Positions 45,655 to 57,387 of a DNA stretch of 64,000 nt are shown here, piece after piece. Source of the DNA: Dendrolimus kikuchii. Its lineage: Eukaryota > Arthropoda > Insecta > Lepidoptera > Lasiocampidae. Position numbers and translations under genes: made by a program. The notes under the pieces are model-generated. The model ran no database searches. It was given only the letters and a program-made list of their open reading frames with translations, and had not been told where the DNA came from. The stretch covers positions 11,133,338 through 11,197,337 of the forward strand of contig CM034401.1 of NCBI GenBank assembly GCA_019925095.2, written 5' to 3'. The first letter of the stretch is position 1. Every line of letters starts with the position of its first letter.

Positions 45655-45893
45655 TTTGCCTAGTGGTAGAGCATTTGCCCGACCGGATGACTAGCACTCC
45701 TGGTCTGAATCATGTCGCCATAACAACCTTGAGTTGTGTTCTGGCATTAGTGGCCAGGTTCCAGTCTCCCTTAAGAGAACAGCAGCGCATTTGTAGCACC
45801 TTTGGTGTTGTAAATGTCCATAGGCGATGATAACCGCTTTCCATCAAGTGGGCAGTACGCCTGTCTGCTGAATTCCTGCAATAAAAAATAATA
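45655..45893 (+). mobile_element. tRNA-headed SINE with LINE-type tail
   Basis: The head CTAGTGGTAGAGCATTTGCC (45660-45679) is a good box A. CTGGTCTGAATCATG (45699-45713) is a degenerate box B. The 3' half TGTCCATAGGCGATGATAAC, CCATCAAGTGG and CCTGTCTGCTG, then an A-rich end, is the LINE tail found elsewhere in the window. That is the usual design of a SINE that borrows the LINE machinery. The minus-strand frame at 45710-45931 is therefore not a gene. Confidence 0.75.
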
Positions 45894-45984
45894 AAAAAAC
45901 ACTTGTTTATAGCAAAAAGAGAACTAATCATGATTGCATTTATTTTAAAACATTAGACCTTGAACACAAATTATTTGAATATTG

Positions 45985-46248
45985 TATTATTAGAGTTTGA
46001 CCCGCGCAACCGCAGGTCAAATTCAATCCGGTAGTTTTTTTGGTAAAGGCATAACAAACAAAGAGACAAATATATTTTTTTCTCGAACACTATCCTATTT
46101 TTCGGGATAAAAAGTATCCTATGTTCCTCCTCGGCATCGAAAAAATATATATACTGAGTTTCACCCAAATCGATCCAGTAGTTTTTCCGTGAAAACGGAA
46201 CAGACAGATTTACTTTCGCATTTATAATATTATAATAGGAACACATTT
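45985..46248 (+). repeat. Family A, internally deleted copy
   Basis: The head AGAGTTTGACCCGCGCAACC joins directly to one module (TTTCGGGATAAAAAGTATCC, CTGAGTTTCACCCAAATCGA, TCCAGTAGTTTTTCCGTGAA) and the end TTTCGCATTTATAATATTAT. It lacks the 9-bp array seen in the other two copies. The minus-strand open frame over this interval is repeat sequence. Confidence 0.8.
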
Positions 46249-47594
46249 ACATGGTTTTAAAGTCGACATTATAACTTTATTAGCATTCAAAATATTTTAA
46301 ATTTATTAAATATGCGTGGGCTTTATTTATAGTTTTTACGTCTTATTGCTTCAAATGAACTTGCTATAGAGACAAATAAAATAAAATGCATGCAAAACAA
46401 ATTTATAAGTCTGTACATACTTATTAGGTATGTTTAATACGTTTGATACACGGCATATGATTTTATCATGGGTAAATGGTATCTATGTAGTAGGTATATT
46501 TTAATATTACAGACAATACAGGTTAATTAATGGAATGTAGCTTTTGTCTACTAATTACACTATTAGGACCACGGGCTACAGTCCTGTAGTTCAACAGAGC
46601 CCAGCAGCATGTTGATTTAAAATAACACCAATTATTCTGGCGGAATAGGAAAACAACAGTTGGAAGTTCATACTAAATCTAAACGATGAATAGGAGAGCA
46701 GCAACGAAGATAATTGTCTCAACTAAATTCGGTACACAAATATTTATCATATCTACTCGTATTTATAAGTAACGAACTTCCCCTGAAGGTAATATCGAAA
46801 CTTCTTGGAACGGGTAATGGACCGAACATGAGCTATGGAGCTGAATGCAATATTGTGTCCGATTTACTCAGTTTACTAAAAATTCATTAGAATTTATATA
46901 AATCGTTGCAATCGTTGCAGTATCGATTTTATACTTATAATATAATAAAATAAAATTCTGAATAGAAAGAACACATACTTATTTACCTATAACTACAACA
47001 ACAACAAAATTTATATAATATAAAAATAAATGGAACGTATAATATAAAAAGAACTTACTAGTATAAAAAAACAAGCAAAAGAAGTTCGAAAACAAACGAT
47101 AAAACACGTTTGAAAGTAACTCCTCGGCTATGCGGTAACCAGTAGTACGATCCTGATAATTACCTATGTATATTAAAATTAAACAGTGGTAAAATAAACA
47201 ATCAACAAGTTTATTAAAATTCAAAATGTCTAGTAAATGACAAACTCTTTTACAATTACATATAAGTACCGAACGAGATTATCAATTCTTATCATTAACA
47301 TCTACATTCGAATGATAATTTAATAATTAAAATTCTATAACAAAAACAAAAGTGTGTGGCATTGAATTTAAGTTGATTATGAATCATAATCAAATGTCTT
47401 TAAAATACATAATCATTCAATATATTGGCGCCAAAGTAATTTAGAGTCGCGTTGTTTAAATAAAACTTAAATTTAGTAAAAATATAAGTATAGTTTAGTC
47501 GCTGACAGCGACTCAGGACGTGCCACGACCTGTGAGCAACGACGGCGACGTCAACGCCCAAATTCTATACTTTTCGAAAATGCTTGGGCACTAT
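46249..47594. other. AT-rich spacer, no gene seen
   Basis: Long AT-rich DNA. A short palindrome AGTCGCTGACAGCGACT lies at 47499-47515. No supported gene. Confidence 0.4.
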
Positions 47595-47705
47595 CTAATA
47601 GCCAGTTCCTATATCTTACTATTCATTCATGTGTCTTATTATCAATAGAACTTGGAATGGAGGAGAGAATGAAATGGACGGTTACTAAAATATAGGAACC
47701 ATATA
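47595..47705. repeat. Small inverted-repeat element, partner inside 44884-45010
   Basis: TAGCCAGTTCCTATATCTTA, CTATTCATTCATG and, inverted, GAATGAAATGGACGGTTACT, AAAATATAGGAACC. The same left arm is present at 44881-44910, so this is a repeated family of about 110 bp. Confidence 0.6.
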
Positions 47706-49720
47706 CGGTTAGTTTATAGACGGTAGAGGTAAGGAGAGCCGTCTTATATGGGTGGAAAGTTGAAAAAGTGTCCAGCTATAAACAGTAAATTATAGTTCAA
47801 AAACCCTGCGAAATGGCGCTAGCGTATGCAAATGGAGTGGAATGAATGTAGCAGTTGTTTAACAGACTGAAGTATGCCGAGTTAGAAAATTTAATATCTT
47901 TGGTGACTAGAGTAGTTGGTAAATAGTACGCTATTAAAAACGTCTACTATCTAGGGAGTACATCGTAATATTTTAGGAAATATTATATAACCTCAAAAAG
48001 TTATTGTTATGTGAAAACGTGAAGAGTGATTTAATTTTGTGAACTTCAATAATATGCTTAGTGATTTTTTAATATTTTTTTTTAAACTAAAATGCTTTAT
48101 AATAAATACTAACTATTTACTTTACTTTCTAATAACATTTGGCGCTTTCTGTAAAAGTGACCCTGATGCTAATGTGGCGCCACCCTAATTTGCATTACGG
48201 TGGACACATCTTTATATACAGAGATGGTTCTCCTTCCCTCTACCAAGTAAGTTGCAGCCCAAGCGGCCCAAGGTCACAACGTCGCTTACGCGGCTGGATG
48301 CCGCGACGTGCAAGTTGTTTTTTAAATTCAAAATGGAAAATTTAATAAAAATAAAGACGCATATTTACTTGAATTAATTCAATTTAATATTTTATTTATT
48401 ATAATATGATGCATGAGGATAAATAAAAAGTTTAAAACATACAATATACGAAGGAATCTTTTCAATGAGTGTTAAACCTATTAAATTGATTATTTTTTCA
48501 ATAGAGAATGCAAATGACTGCGAGACGACGAATCTGTGACGGGCGTGGCGGTGGACGACAGGGGAGTTTTTGGCGGGAACTGAAAGGAGATGTTGTGCTG
48601 TGCAGTTTTATTTTCTAAAAATGTGTAAAATTACTCTAAAATGAACAATAGTTGTAGGATATTGATAGTTTTTGAGCAGTAATTATGTGTTTTGTGAGAA
48701 ATGTGAACTGTATAGACAAATGTGGCCTTTTGAGTTGTCACAAGAACTTCGTTGAATAGCACTAGGTGATTATCTACAGTTCAGCTGTGCTACACATAGG
48801 CTTAAGAAAATGAAGAAACTATATTGTAAACTAAGATCTGGCCTAAAGGCCTAGCTGCCAAGCCATAAACTTAAATAAAAAAATAATGGACAGGATTTTT
48901 TTTTCAACTCATTTGCTCAAAAAATGCGTTTACGAAGCCTGTATACATAGTTCGAAAGTTAAAAATTGTGCACCATACAACGGAACGCGCGGAAAATAGG
49001 TACTTAGATGAAAAAAATATAAGAATTCCACCAAGGAGTTTCACATTACGAGAATAGATAAGCTGAATAATCGAACCTCCATAGAAGCGCTTTTGCTCAA
49101 TATATGTGGCTTACTTTAATTCTCTAGAGAAAATGAGACGAAAGATGTAGTTCTAATTTTCACCACGCGCACGTGGCGCTATTTACAAATGCGTGCCATT
49201 TTTATATTAAAAACGTCAAAGATTGGTGCGGCTTTCCAATTGATATTTGTGTTTGTTTCATTACGTATTGTACTGTTTTGTCGCAACTGTGTTAAAAAAC
49301 GTTATATGACACAAGTGCGGTTGTTGGTTTTTACAAACTTGTGACTATGGCAAGCCCTCGACTTCGTCTCGAACTAACATTCCTCTAATCGTGTGTAAAA
49401 ACCAACTTAGCGCACTACTATCATAAATAACTATATTTTTTTTAAATAGTACATACTTGATAAATACCTATCGAGGGGTAAAAGGCTATTTATTGTAAGT
49501 GACATTTTGAAAATGGGTCAGAAGAAAAAGGTAAAGTTCGAAATGAGCCAAAAAGTAATTAATAACTATAAAGAACAGATTGAACTCGCAGAATTTTCCA
49601 AATTACTGAAATTCACAAGTTTACAATTAACTAAGATGGCCACGGCTTCGCGAATCGTTTTTTCTATATAACGAACCAGCAAACAAGCAAACAACGGCCC
49701 AAATACTGGAAAGTGTTTAC
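47706..49720. other. Non-coding spacer; no gene recognised
   Basis: GC-richer patches at 48150-48310 and 48515-48600 (GACGGGCGTGGCGGTGGACG) have no frame that I can support. Confidence 0.35.
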
Positions 49721-49724
49721 AGTA

Positions 49725-50005
49725 GACTATATACGTTTTCAACACCAGGCGCGTAGGCAGCCTTTAGGGAGGGATACAGGGGATGGGACAGGAGGAATGG
49801 GATACGGAGATGGTATTAAGGGGATGAGATGGGAGGTCCACACATAGAGAATGGAATAGGGAGGCGATAGACGCAGGGGGAAGTGGCCCATCGGAACTCT
49901 CACTCATCACCCGAAACACGATTGGCCCCTTGCTAACCGTTTTACGCCGATATTCTCTGAGAGCGTGGTATCACACCGATCAGGTCAGCCCTAAATCCGT
50001 CTAAC
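49725..50005. repeat. Dispersed repeat (family D), copy 2
   Basis: ATACGTTTTCAACACC, a G/A-rich middle with GGGATACGGAGATGG, then GTGGCCCATCGGAACTCTCA, GATATTCTCTGAGAGCGTGG and ATCACACCGATCAGG, in the same order as 16600-16830. Confidence 0.7.
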
Positions 50006-50888
50006 TTGTGTCTTATTAAATGTATCTTCTTATTATTATTCTATTACTAGTACTTGCAGACGTCCCAGAAAATGGTGGCTGAATGGTGTAAAATAGAACG
50101 AACATCGTAAAAGGGTCGCGAGAGAGTAGACAAAGACGTCACCGTTTCTCCCGTCATGTTCCCGAAAGCAGCAGTCATCTTACTTCAAAGAGTAAATGTA
50201 ACGACATACTTGCCGAACTTATGGCGCTGAAAGTTTGCCAATTGGAGGATCGGCGTCATGCTGAACGCAGTGTAATTTCTAGTGATGTGTCATAGGTTAC
50301 TTAAAAAACAGGTTGAGTAGGTGTGTCGTTACACGTATGGAAAGAGGCTGATTCTTCCGGCAAAGAAAGAACTTACCAGCTATAAACCGCGCGTTGACCA
50401 GAGCCTACCGAGATCGTGACTTGACTAGACCATTCTACCGTATTGTAATCATACAAGAGTAGAACTGCCGACTCTAGCCACATTCGGGCATAATAACTGC
50501 GAGGCGCCAAATGCGAAATAGAAAGTGGTCAGAATTTTCCCTACGTGTACATAATCCCAAAATAACTCTCAATTACAATGTTGACGACACCAACAAAAAT
50601 TGCCAAGATGAAATTGTGTGTGGAGTGAGAATTCATTTCAGCCAAAGTACAGTAGGTATTGTTGCCATGCGTCATTTGTTTGTCTTCCAAAAACTCCCAA
50701 TTATTATACAAAGACACGTTTTATACAAAATTGTATTTGAAAAAGGCCATATTCTAACTATAATTATAATAAGTAAAAATAATTATAGTAAGTAATCGGC
50801 AGACACATTGTATATCCCAAGCTAAGCAAGTCACGCTTGTGTTATGGGCTGGGTAATATACAACGGAATAAGTAATAAAAATGATCGT
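50006..50888. other. Spacer; ends in a repeat shared with 10011-10060
   Basis: Mostly non-coding. 50820-50866 (CTAAGCAAGTCACGCTTGTG, TTATGGGCTGGGTAATATAC) repeats the 10.0-kb sequence. The open frame at 50511-50795 has no recognisable domain. Confidence 0.4.
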
Positions 50889-52238
50889 AATCCCTATTAA
50901 TAATAAAAATGCGAAAGTAACTTTGTCTGTCTGTCCGTCTGTCTGTTCTGTTTTCACGGAAAACTGTTAGACCGATTTGGCTGAAACTCAGTATATATAT
51001 ATTTTCGATGCCGAGAAGGAACATAGGATACTTTTTATCACTAAAAATGGGATCGTTTTCGGGATAAAAATATATATGTCTGTCTGTTTGTTATGCTTTT
51101 ACGGAAAAACTACGGGAACGATTTGGCTACAAATCGGTATATATGTAATATTACTACCGAGGGTGGACAGGGGATATTTTTATCTTGGATAATGGGATAG
51201 ATTTATGTAAAGGTTATCCCAGAAATTAGGATAGGTTTTTGTTGTGATTTGCTATTTTGGTTAATTTGGTCTTTTTGGTCATTTCGACCATACTGGCCAT
51301 TTTGGTAATTTTGACGATTTTAGTGATTTTGGTCATTTTGGTAATTTTGTCAATTTTCCCAATTTTGGCGATTTTGGCGATATTGTTTATTTTTGAGATT
51401 TTGATCATTTTGGCATTTTTGGCATTGCGGTTATTTTTGGCACTTTTTGCATTTTTGGTATTGCTGTCATTTTTGGCACTTTTTGCATTTTTGGCATTAA
51501 AGTCTTTTTTGGCACTTGGCACTTATGGCACTTCTGTCATTTTTAGCATCTGGGTCTTTTGTGGCATTTTGATCGTTTTGACATATTTGGCAATCTTGGC
51601 ACTCTTGGCATTTTCGACATATTTGGCATTTTTAGCACTCTTGGCACTCTTGGCACTTTTATCATTTTTGACACTTGGCATTTAGGGCACTTTGGTCATT
51701 TTTGGCATTTTGGTCATCTTTGAAATTTTGGTAATTTTTGGCACTTCTGGCACTTTGGTCATTTTTGGAATTTTGGTAATTTTTGGCATTTGTGGGTATT
51801 TTTCCTTTTTTATCATTTACGTAGTTTGCATACAGATGGCACGGGGGATCGATAAATAAAACTAGAACGAGTTGAAATAGAGGATAAAAGTTTGTATGAG
51901 AAAGCAATCATTTCTCAAGTTTAGAAGATATAATAATTCATCATCTATAAAAAAACGATAGTAACTCGATCTGTCTGTCGGTTAAGCTTTCACGGAAAAG
52001 CTACTGGAGTACTGGATCTGTTTTAGTGTAATTTTGTACACATACCAAAAACGGACGTAGATATTTTTCATCCCGGGAGATGGATAGTTTGCTATATAAA
52101 ATGAAGTGAATTTTCAGGGGGCAAATAGTACTGACAAAAATTTAACACAATGTAACTTTTGGTATTAAGTCTGCTCTTTAAACAACAGGTACGCAATAGA
52201 GTTTTACCCGCGGCGTAGCTGCGGGATAAACTCTAGTA
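50889..52238 (-). repeat. Family A, long copy with internal 9-bp array, 1.35 kb
   Basis: On the minus strand the head ACTAGAGTTTATCCCGCAGC begins near 52238. A body follows with one GGGATGAAAAATATC / AGTAGCTTTTCCGTGAAAGC module, then the degenerate 9-bp array (51790-51241) and two GGGATAAAAAGTATCC-type modules. It ends GCGAAAGTAAC... and AATAGGGATT at 50889. It aligns with 3171-3556 and 45985-46248. It encodes nothing recognisable. Its open frames are products of the repeats. Confidence 0.8.
51241..51790 (-). repeat. Degenerate 9-bp-period array inside family A
   Basis: Read on the minus strand, units such as ATGACCAAA, ATGGTCGAA and AATGCCAAA follow one another with a 9-base step for about 550 bp. 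The period shows in the frame as repeated Lys-Ile-Thr or Asn-Ala-Lys triplets. The junction to the tail (ATGGTCGAA, ATGACCAAA, then AAATCACAA...CCTATCCTAA) matches the junction at 3165-3205 (GTGGACGAA, ATGGACAAA, then ATCACAAAACCTGTCCTAG). Confidence 0.85.
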
Positions 52239-53594
52239 TAATATAATTTAATAAAATAATAAAATTGCGAAGCGGTCTATGAGTAAATTTTTTACTTAGA
52301 ACATAAGAAATAATAAAAATTATAATTTGCAACTTTATTTCCACGTTTATATTATAAATCGCCCGTAAAAATCCAAAAAAATATAACGCTTTTTTTAATT
52401 ATTTTCAAGTTTTATATACAAGTTTATTCAACAAGGTCTGAGAGCAAAATAAATACGCTATAACTATATATTTTTTTTAAATATTAAAGAAATTTATAAA
52501 TAATCGAATACATTAAATGTAGTAAGTGTACCTATATACAAACTGTTTATTACAGACGAGATTCACACAATTTATATAGTAATATAAATTATTTGCATAT
52601 CACTTATCTGATTAACGGCCATGATTATTATAATATATTTTTTATTATTAAAAAATATCTAACAGTATTTCCATAAATTTAAAGCCTAACAGTACAAAAC
52701 AATAAATGTAAACCAAAAATGTATACTTATAATCTAGAAAAAGAACAGAAAGAAATAGTAAGCTGCTCTACACCATAATTAATTATTTAATCTATCTAAT
52801 ACTGTGACACTTCTAACGGGAAAACTAAACAACTTTAAACAATAAACAACAAAATGATAAAATCTAAATACAAACATTACATTCCTTTTGAATCTTATTA
52901 TTATGTTTACTAACTACTGATGATTTGAATATTTATTTGTTTCAAGGAATTAAAAATGTCTATGGCACTAAAATATTTGTTGTAGGTATTTGTACAACAC
53001 GCAGATATTCAATTTGTCTGTAGTTAGTTTTGGAAACAGGGGTAGCAAACAGTTTGAGTGACGAAGAATTACGAGGGTAACGCTGTGGTCCGTTAATATT
53101 CAAAGACGAAGTAAGAGCTGGAAAATCAATAATAGAATTTATGATATCGTACAAAAAGGTCATGTCGAGGTAATGCCTTCTTTCATTAAGTGGGATAAGA
53201 TTATAATGTAGACAAACTGCAGTATAATCATTGAAATGTTTTTTAACTTAAAATTGAAATGTTTGACAAAAAGTTTTTGGTTACGTTCAATAATACATAG
53301 GACTCCATACAGTACTGCAAAATTCTAAATTATTATTATTAGTAAAATATTATTACTGGAGCAAAAGGTATTCAAATATAATCTAACTATCCATAGAAAT
53401 GTGATAAAAATTATAAGAACATGCGTGCAGAGACTGAAAATTAAGGTGACAAGTATTAAATCGATTTTAGTCTAAGATATAGAATAGATCCAGACAGTCA
53501 TATAGGATCTGTGTTTTTGATTCGTGTGTTTTAACTAAATAAATTGTGCTTTACATCACCAGAATAATAAGCATGTTATATCCATCGCCATACG
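52239..53594. other. AT-rich spacer, no gene seen
   Basis: Very AT-rich; the minus-strand frame at 52960-53163 has no recognisable domain. Confidence 0.4.
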
Positions 53595-53840
53595 TTATAC
53601 GTATAATTCCCAATTAGAAAATTCTTTTGTCGCTGACCTCACCTGCGCTCTGGGGGGCGCATCGAAAATCTGTGTTGAAGCAGTTTGCAGCCTCTGCAGC
53701 CGTCGAGGGCCGTTCGGTCCCTCTTCATGCGGCTGGTTACGCCGCCGCTTCTGGGACGCCAACAATGCACTATAAGTTCTACCCATGTGAGGCTCGTTCC
53801 TCTGACTGCACCACGCTGCCAATGTCATCTATCGAAAAAA
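53595..53840 (-). CDS. Candidate GC-rich exon, unidentified
   Basis: On the minus strand, ATG at 53828 opens a basic, Arg/Gln-rich frame (TYSALLASQKRRRNQP, GPRRLQRLQTASTQIF) in a GC-rich island within AT-rich DNA. After CCCCCAGAGCGCAG a good donor-like GTGAGG is met near 53642, so the coding part could end there. A T-run before the ATG could serve as an acceptor tract. I recognise no domain. It may equally be the 5' end of a retroelement. Confidence 0.3.
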
Positions 53841-54059
53841 AAAATTAAGTATACAATAAATAATACGAAAACACTTTATATAGGTTTTATGATGAATTTT
53901 CCATTTGAGTGAATAACGTTTTTCTTAACAATAGGTATTGGTAAATTACATCGCCTACTGCTGAGGTTTAGGACTATTACAACGCTATCTGTTACAATGG
54001 CTATGCTATTACATATTATAATAAGATGTTTAAGTATATTTATTTGTATTCTCTCTTTT

Positions 54060-54200
54060 CTTTCACCATACCCCAATTAATTGGGGTCGGCACAATATGT
54101 CTTTTCCTTCCACACTTCTCTATTCTGACATACATCTTCTGTCACACCACAAATAATCATATCATACTTCACACAATCCATCGATCTTTTTGTTGTATTT
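54060..54200. repeat. Dispersed repeat (CCAATTAATTGGGGTCGG)
   Basis: ACCATACCCCAATTAATTGG, GGTCGGCACAATATGTCTTT, then a pyrimidine-rich run CCTTCCACACTTCTC. I recognise the pattern from other lepidopteran intergenic DNA; it is non-coding. The core AATTAATT is palindromic. Confidence 0.4.
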
Positions 54201-54429
54201 CGTATTCGTATTAAGTATAATTGTATTATACACAAATATATGTTTTATAGCCATACATCTATATTTTATTTTAAAATTAGTTGAAGTATCTACAATGTAA
54301 TAATACCTATGTGTATTTAAAGTATTTAGTTCTAACTATTTTTTTATAATATAATAATAATAAATATATTCAATAATAACAAGTAAGGAGAGAAACAGAG
54401 CAAAATAAGCAGCCGAACTTGCGCACGCC

Positions 54430-56240
54430 CACCACCTGCTGCGCCCACCTCGCCCTGCTCCACGCCGAGGACGTTGTCTATCGATGAAGAGATCGTGACA
54501 CCGGCGACCACTGGGACATCGAGCACCAACGAGGATGGACCAGCGCCGTCAGCCTCGCCACGAAGATGTGTGCGAGACCATGGACGGCCACCGTCGGCAC
54601 GTTTGGGGCCTGCGGCATGTGTCCCGCGCCCGGCCCCCGCTACCGGTGGTACTGTACGCCCCATGCGATGGACTCAACAAGTGAATGAGAACGTCATGCA
54701 AGCGTACTACGAGGCGACAGATATAGGATTCAACCTCACTGCGTACCGTGACCGCATGCCGTCTCTGTTTCAGATCCTTCAACCAGATACCAACGTCACG
54801 GTACAGCGCTTGTCGGATCAAGTGCGGGCTATTCAACGACGACATCTGTTGGACGAGTCTACACTTGATTGTTTACGCACTGAAATACGAACCACCCGTA
54901 GAATTAGTGAGACTCCGAGTTCTCCACAACACCCAAATATAACACCTAGGGTGACGGCGTTGTCGCCGATAGAAATTGATGATACTACGGTTGGTAGCGT
55001 AAGTAGCCAGGATAATGAGCTAATAAAAATCTGTCTGTAGCCTGGATTGACTACAAAAAAGCCTATGATTCGGTGCCCCATACATAGCTGGAGAAAGTCC
55101 TGGAGCTGTATAAAGTAAATACAACTCTCCGTGCTTTCCTCAGTTCATGTATGGAGCAGTGGACCACGGTGCTTAGGCATCCAGGGGACAGAGGGAATCT
55201 TTCTGTTTTGCACGACCCAATAAGGATCAATCGGGGCATTTTCTAGGGCGACAGTTTGAGCCATTGTGGTTCTGTTTAGCTTTGAATCCATTAAGTACTC
55301 TACTTAGGGAGTCAAAGCTGGGCTTTCTACTTCGGAGAGGGGGTGAGATTATATCACACCTTATGTACATGGATGACGTGAAACCATTTGCATCGAAAAA
55401 GCCAGATCTTTTGCAGTTGCTAAAGATTACTGAAAGCTTTAGCAACTCCATTAGTATAGAATTCTGTGTAGATAAGTGTGCCGTCATGCATGTACAACGA
55501 GGGAGAGTTGTAAATTCAGAAAATTTACAACTTTCTGAAAATATATCCCTCAAGACCCTCTCTGAAGGTGAAACCTACAAGTATCTTGGTATGTCAGAGT
55601 CGTTGGGTATTCCTGATGCTGAAGTGAAGCAGGCGATGAAGGATTGTTTCTTTTCCCGCCTGAGAAAAGTCTTAACGAGTTTGAGCCTTCAACGTTTGGG
55701 TCATGCCAGCATTAGCATACTCCTTTGGCATACTAAGATGGACTCAAACTGAATTATACGCCCTGGATAGACGGGTTTGTTGTGTACTGACAACACATCG
55801 GATGCACCACCCACGTTCGTCTGTGATGAGACTGTACATCCCACGGAAGTGTGGAGGTAGGGAAAGACCTCCAAAACCGTGAGGTGGACAATCTCAGAGA
55901 ATATTTTCTCAAAGTCGGCGAGACAGCGGGTATGCATCACGATGTAGTGTCAGTAGACAAAGGGTCCCCCGCTATCCCTAGCAAAACAGAACTGGCAGAG
56001 ACCGTTGGAATGAGTGCCTCTGATCATATGTACGTATGGAAGAGCAATGAGCTGCATGGCAGATTCTATCAGGCTTTAACAGGGCCTGATGTGGACCTAC
56101 CAGCGTCGGTGAACTGGCTACGTTTCGATGACCTATTTGGGGAAGCCGAAGGGTTTGTCTGTGCAATTACAGACGAGGTTATCAAAACGAACAACTACCG
56201 GAAGTACATTCTGAAGGACGGCACGCTTGACATATGACTC
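54430..56240 (+). pseudogene. LINE, R4/Dong-like, deleted and frameshifted
   Basis: Three pieces of one LINE lie in order. (1) 54474-55040: a Pro/Ser/Arg-rich leader, then RPMRWTQQVNENVMQAYYEA, YRDRMPSLFQ and VQRLSDQVRAIQRRHLLDE, the N-terminal module before the RT in this LINE type. (2) From 55042: an RT piece AWIDYKKAYDSVPH, with YMDDVKPFASKK at about 55364 in another frame as the catalytic Asp pair, and EFCVDKCAVMHVQRG. (3) 55851-56237: a C-terminal part with YVWKSNELHGRFYQAL, WLRFDDLFGEAEGFV and NNYRKYILKDGTLD, which precedes the restriction-like endonuclease. The leader is joined directly to the RT core, so a large internal deletion occurred. The endonuclease end is also missing. Confidence 0.75.
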
Positions 56241-56734
56241 AAACATGTCACTTCCGGTTGTTCTCGTCTTGCTAACATTTAAAAAAAAGCAAAAGCCTGA
56301 GCATGTTTCTAAACTTTGTAAAAACATTTACCTTAACCTAACTTAAACTTACATGTGTTTATCATATACTACGTAAAAACCCTTAATTGCGTCTCGGTTT
56401 GTCCAAACCAAGAACGATCAACATGAGATTGACTAACCTAACATAATGTCACAACCCCAACTTACCGCTATTTTAATGAAAGTTGTAAAAAAACACCTGT
56501 CCTAACCTCGTGTTTATGTGGTCATAAAGTTTATGTGCCTTAACGGATAGCTTGTCACGACATGTAATAATTAACTAATAAAATAATAGCCCCGTAGAAC
56601 CTACATTTTAGATAGCTTAACATAATTATTATTTAAAAGTAAGAGAAAGAGACAGAATGTATGACTGCATACAAGCAGTGTTTGTTTTAAATGTGCCTTC
56701 ATACTGTAGTAATAGAAACTAATGTACCTACAGT
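56241..56734. other. Non-coding spacer
   Basis: No supported feature. Confidence 0.4.
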
Positions 56735-56925
56735 ACGCGCAAAACTTGAATGCGCTTCGAGTGGAATTAGTTCCGTATGTTTGCGCAGATCCAGTCAATT
56801 GTTAACGTTTATTACACCTTACGGTGTTTTGTGCGAGAGAGATAGAAAGCGAGTCCCGATAGCGACCGAGCGAGAGCGCAACGCTCTCCCTTCTCCTCGC
56901 TGTCTGTGAACCTTACAACTGTATT
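56735..56925. repeat. Dispersed sequence, partner at 16371-16525
   Basis: GTTTGCGCAGATCCAGTCA, GTTTATTACACCT, GATAGCGACCGAGCG and CAACGCTCTCCCTTCTCC in the same order as at 16371-16525; GC-richer than the flanks. Confidence 0.65.
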
Positions 56926-57094
56926 CTGCATAACGAAGTGTACGTACTTCAAGAAAGCTTTTAAGTCTCGTACTATATTTTTATTTCTAATTAGCTGTAC
57001 GTACCCGCGAGTTCATTCGCATAGCACTAACACTACATAATTTTCTAAACTTTGCAAGAAAACGAACAGACACTTTAGAATCAAATACATATAC

Positions 57095-57256
<162 letters not shown>

Positions 57257-57387
57257 TAGATACATATCGTATTTATTTTTATATCGACCTCGTCTCAATT
57301 TTATACTCCATAAGGTTTTAAATGTGACGCAGCAATATCAAGAATATAATCAGCAAATACCATCACACTTACATCCTCAATATGAAG

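Noticed and set aside
45971..46246. 91-codon minus-strand frame, similar to frames at 3227-3463 and 50977-51192
   Set aside because: The similarity (AETQYIYIFDAE-like) comes from the shared family-A repeat; the frames are by-products.
51226..51907. Repeat proteins (Asn-Ala-Lys on minus, hydrophobic on plus)
   Set aside because: These are translations of the degenerate 9-bp array and its flanking repeat.
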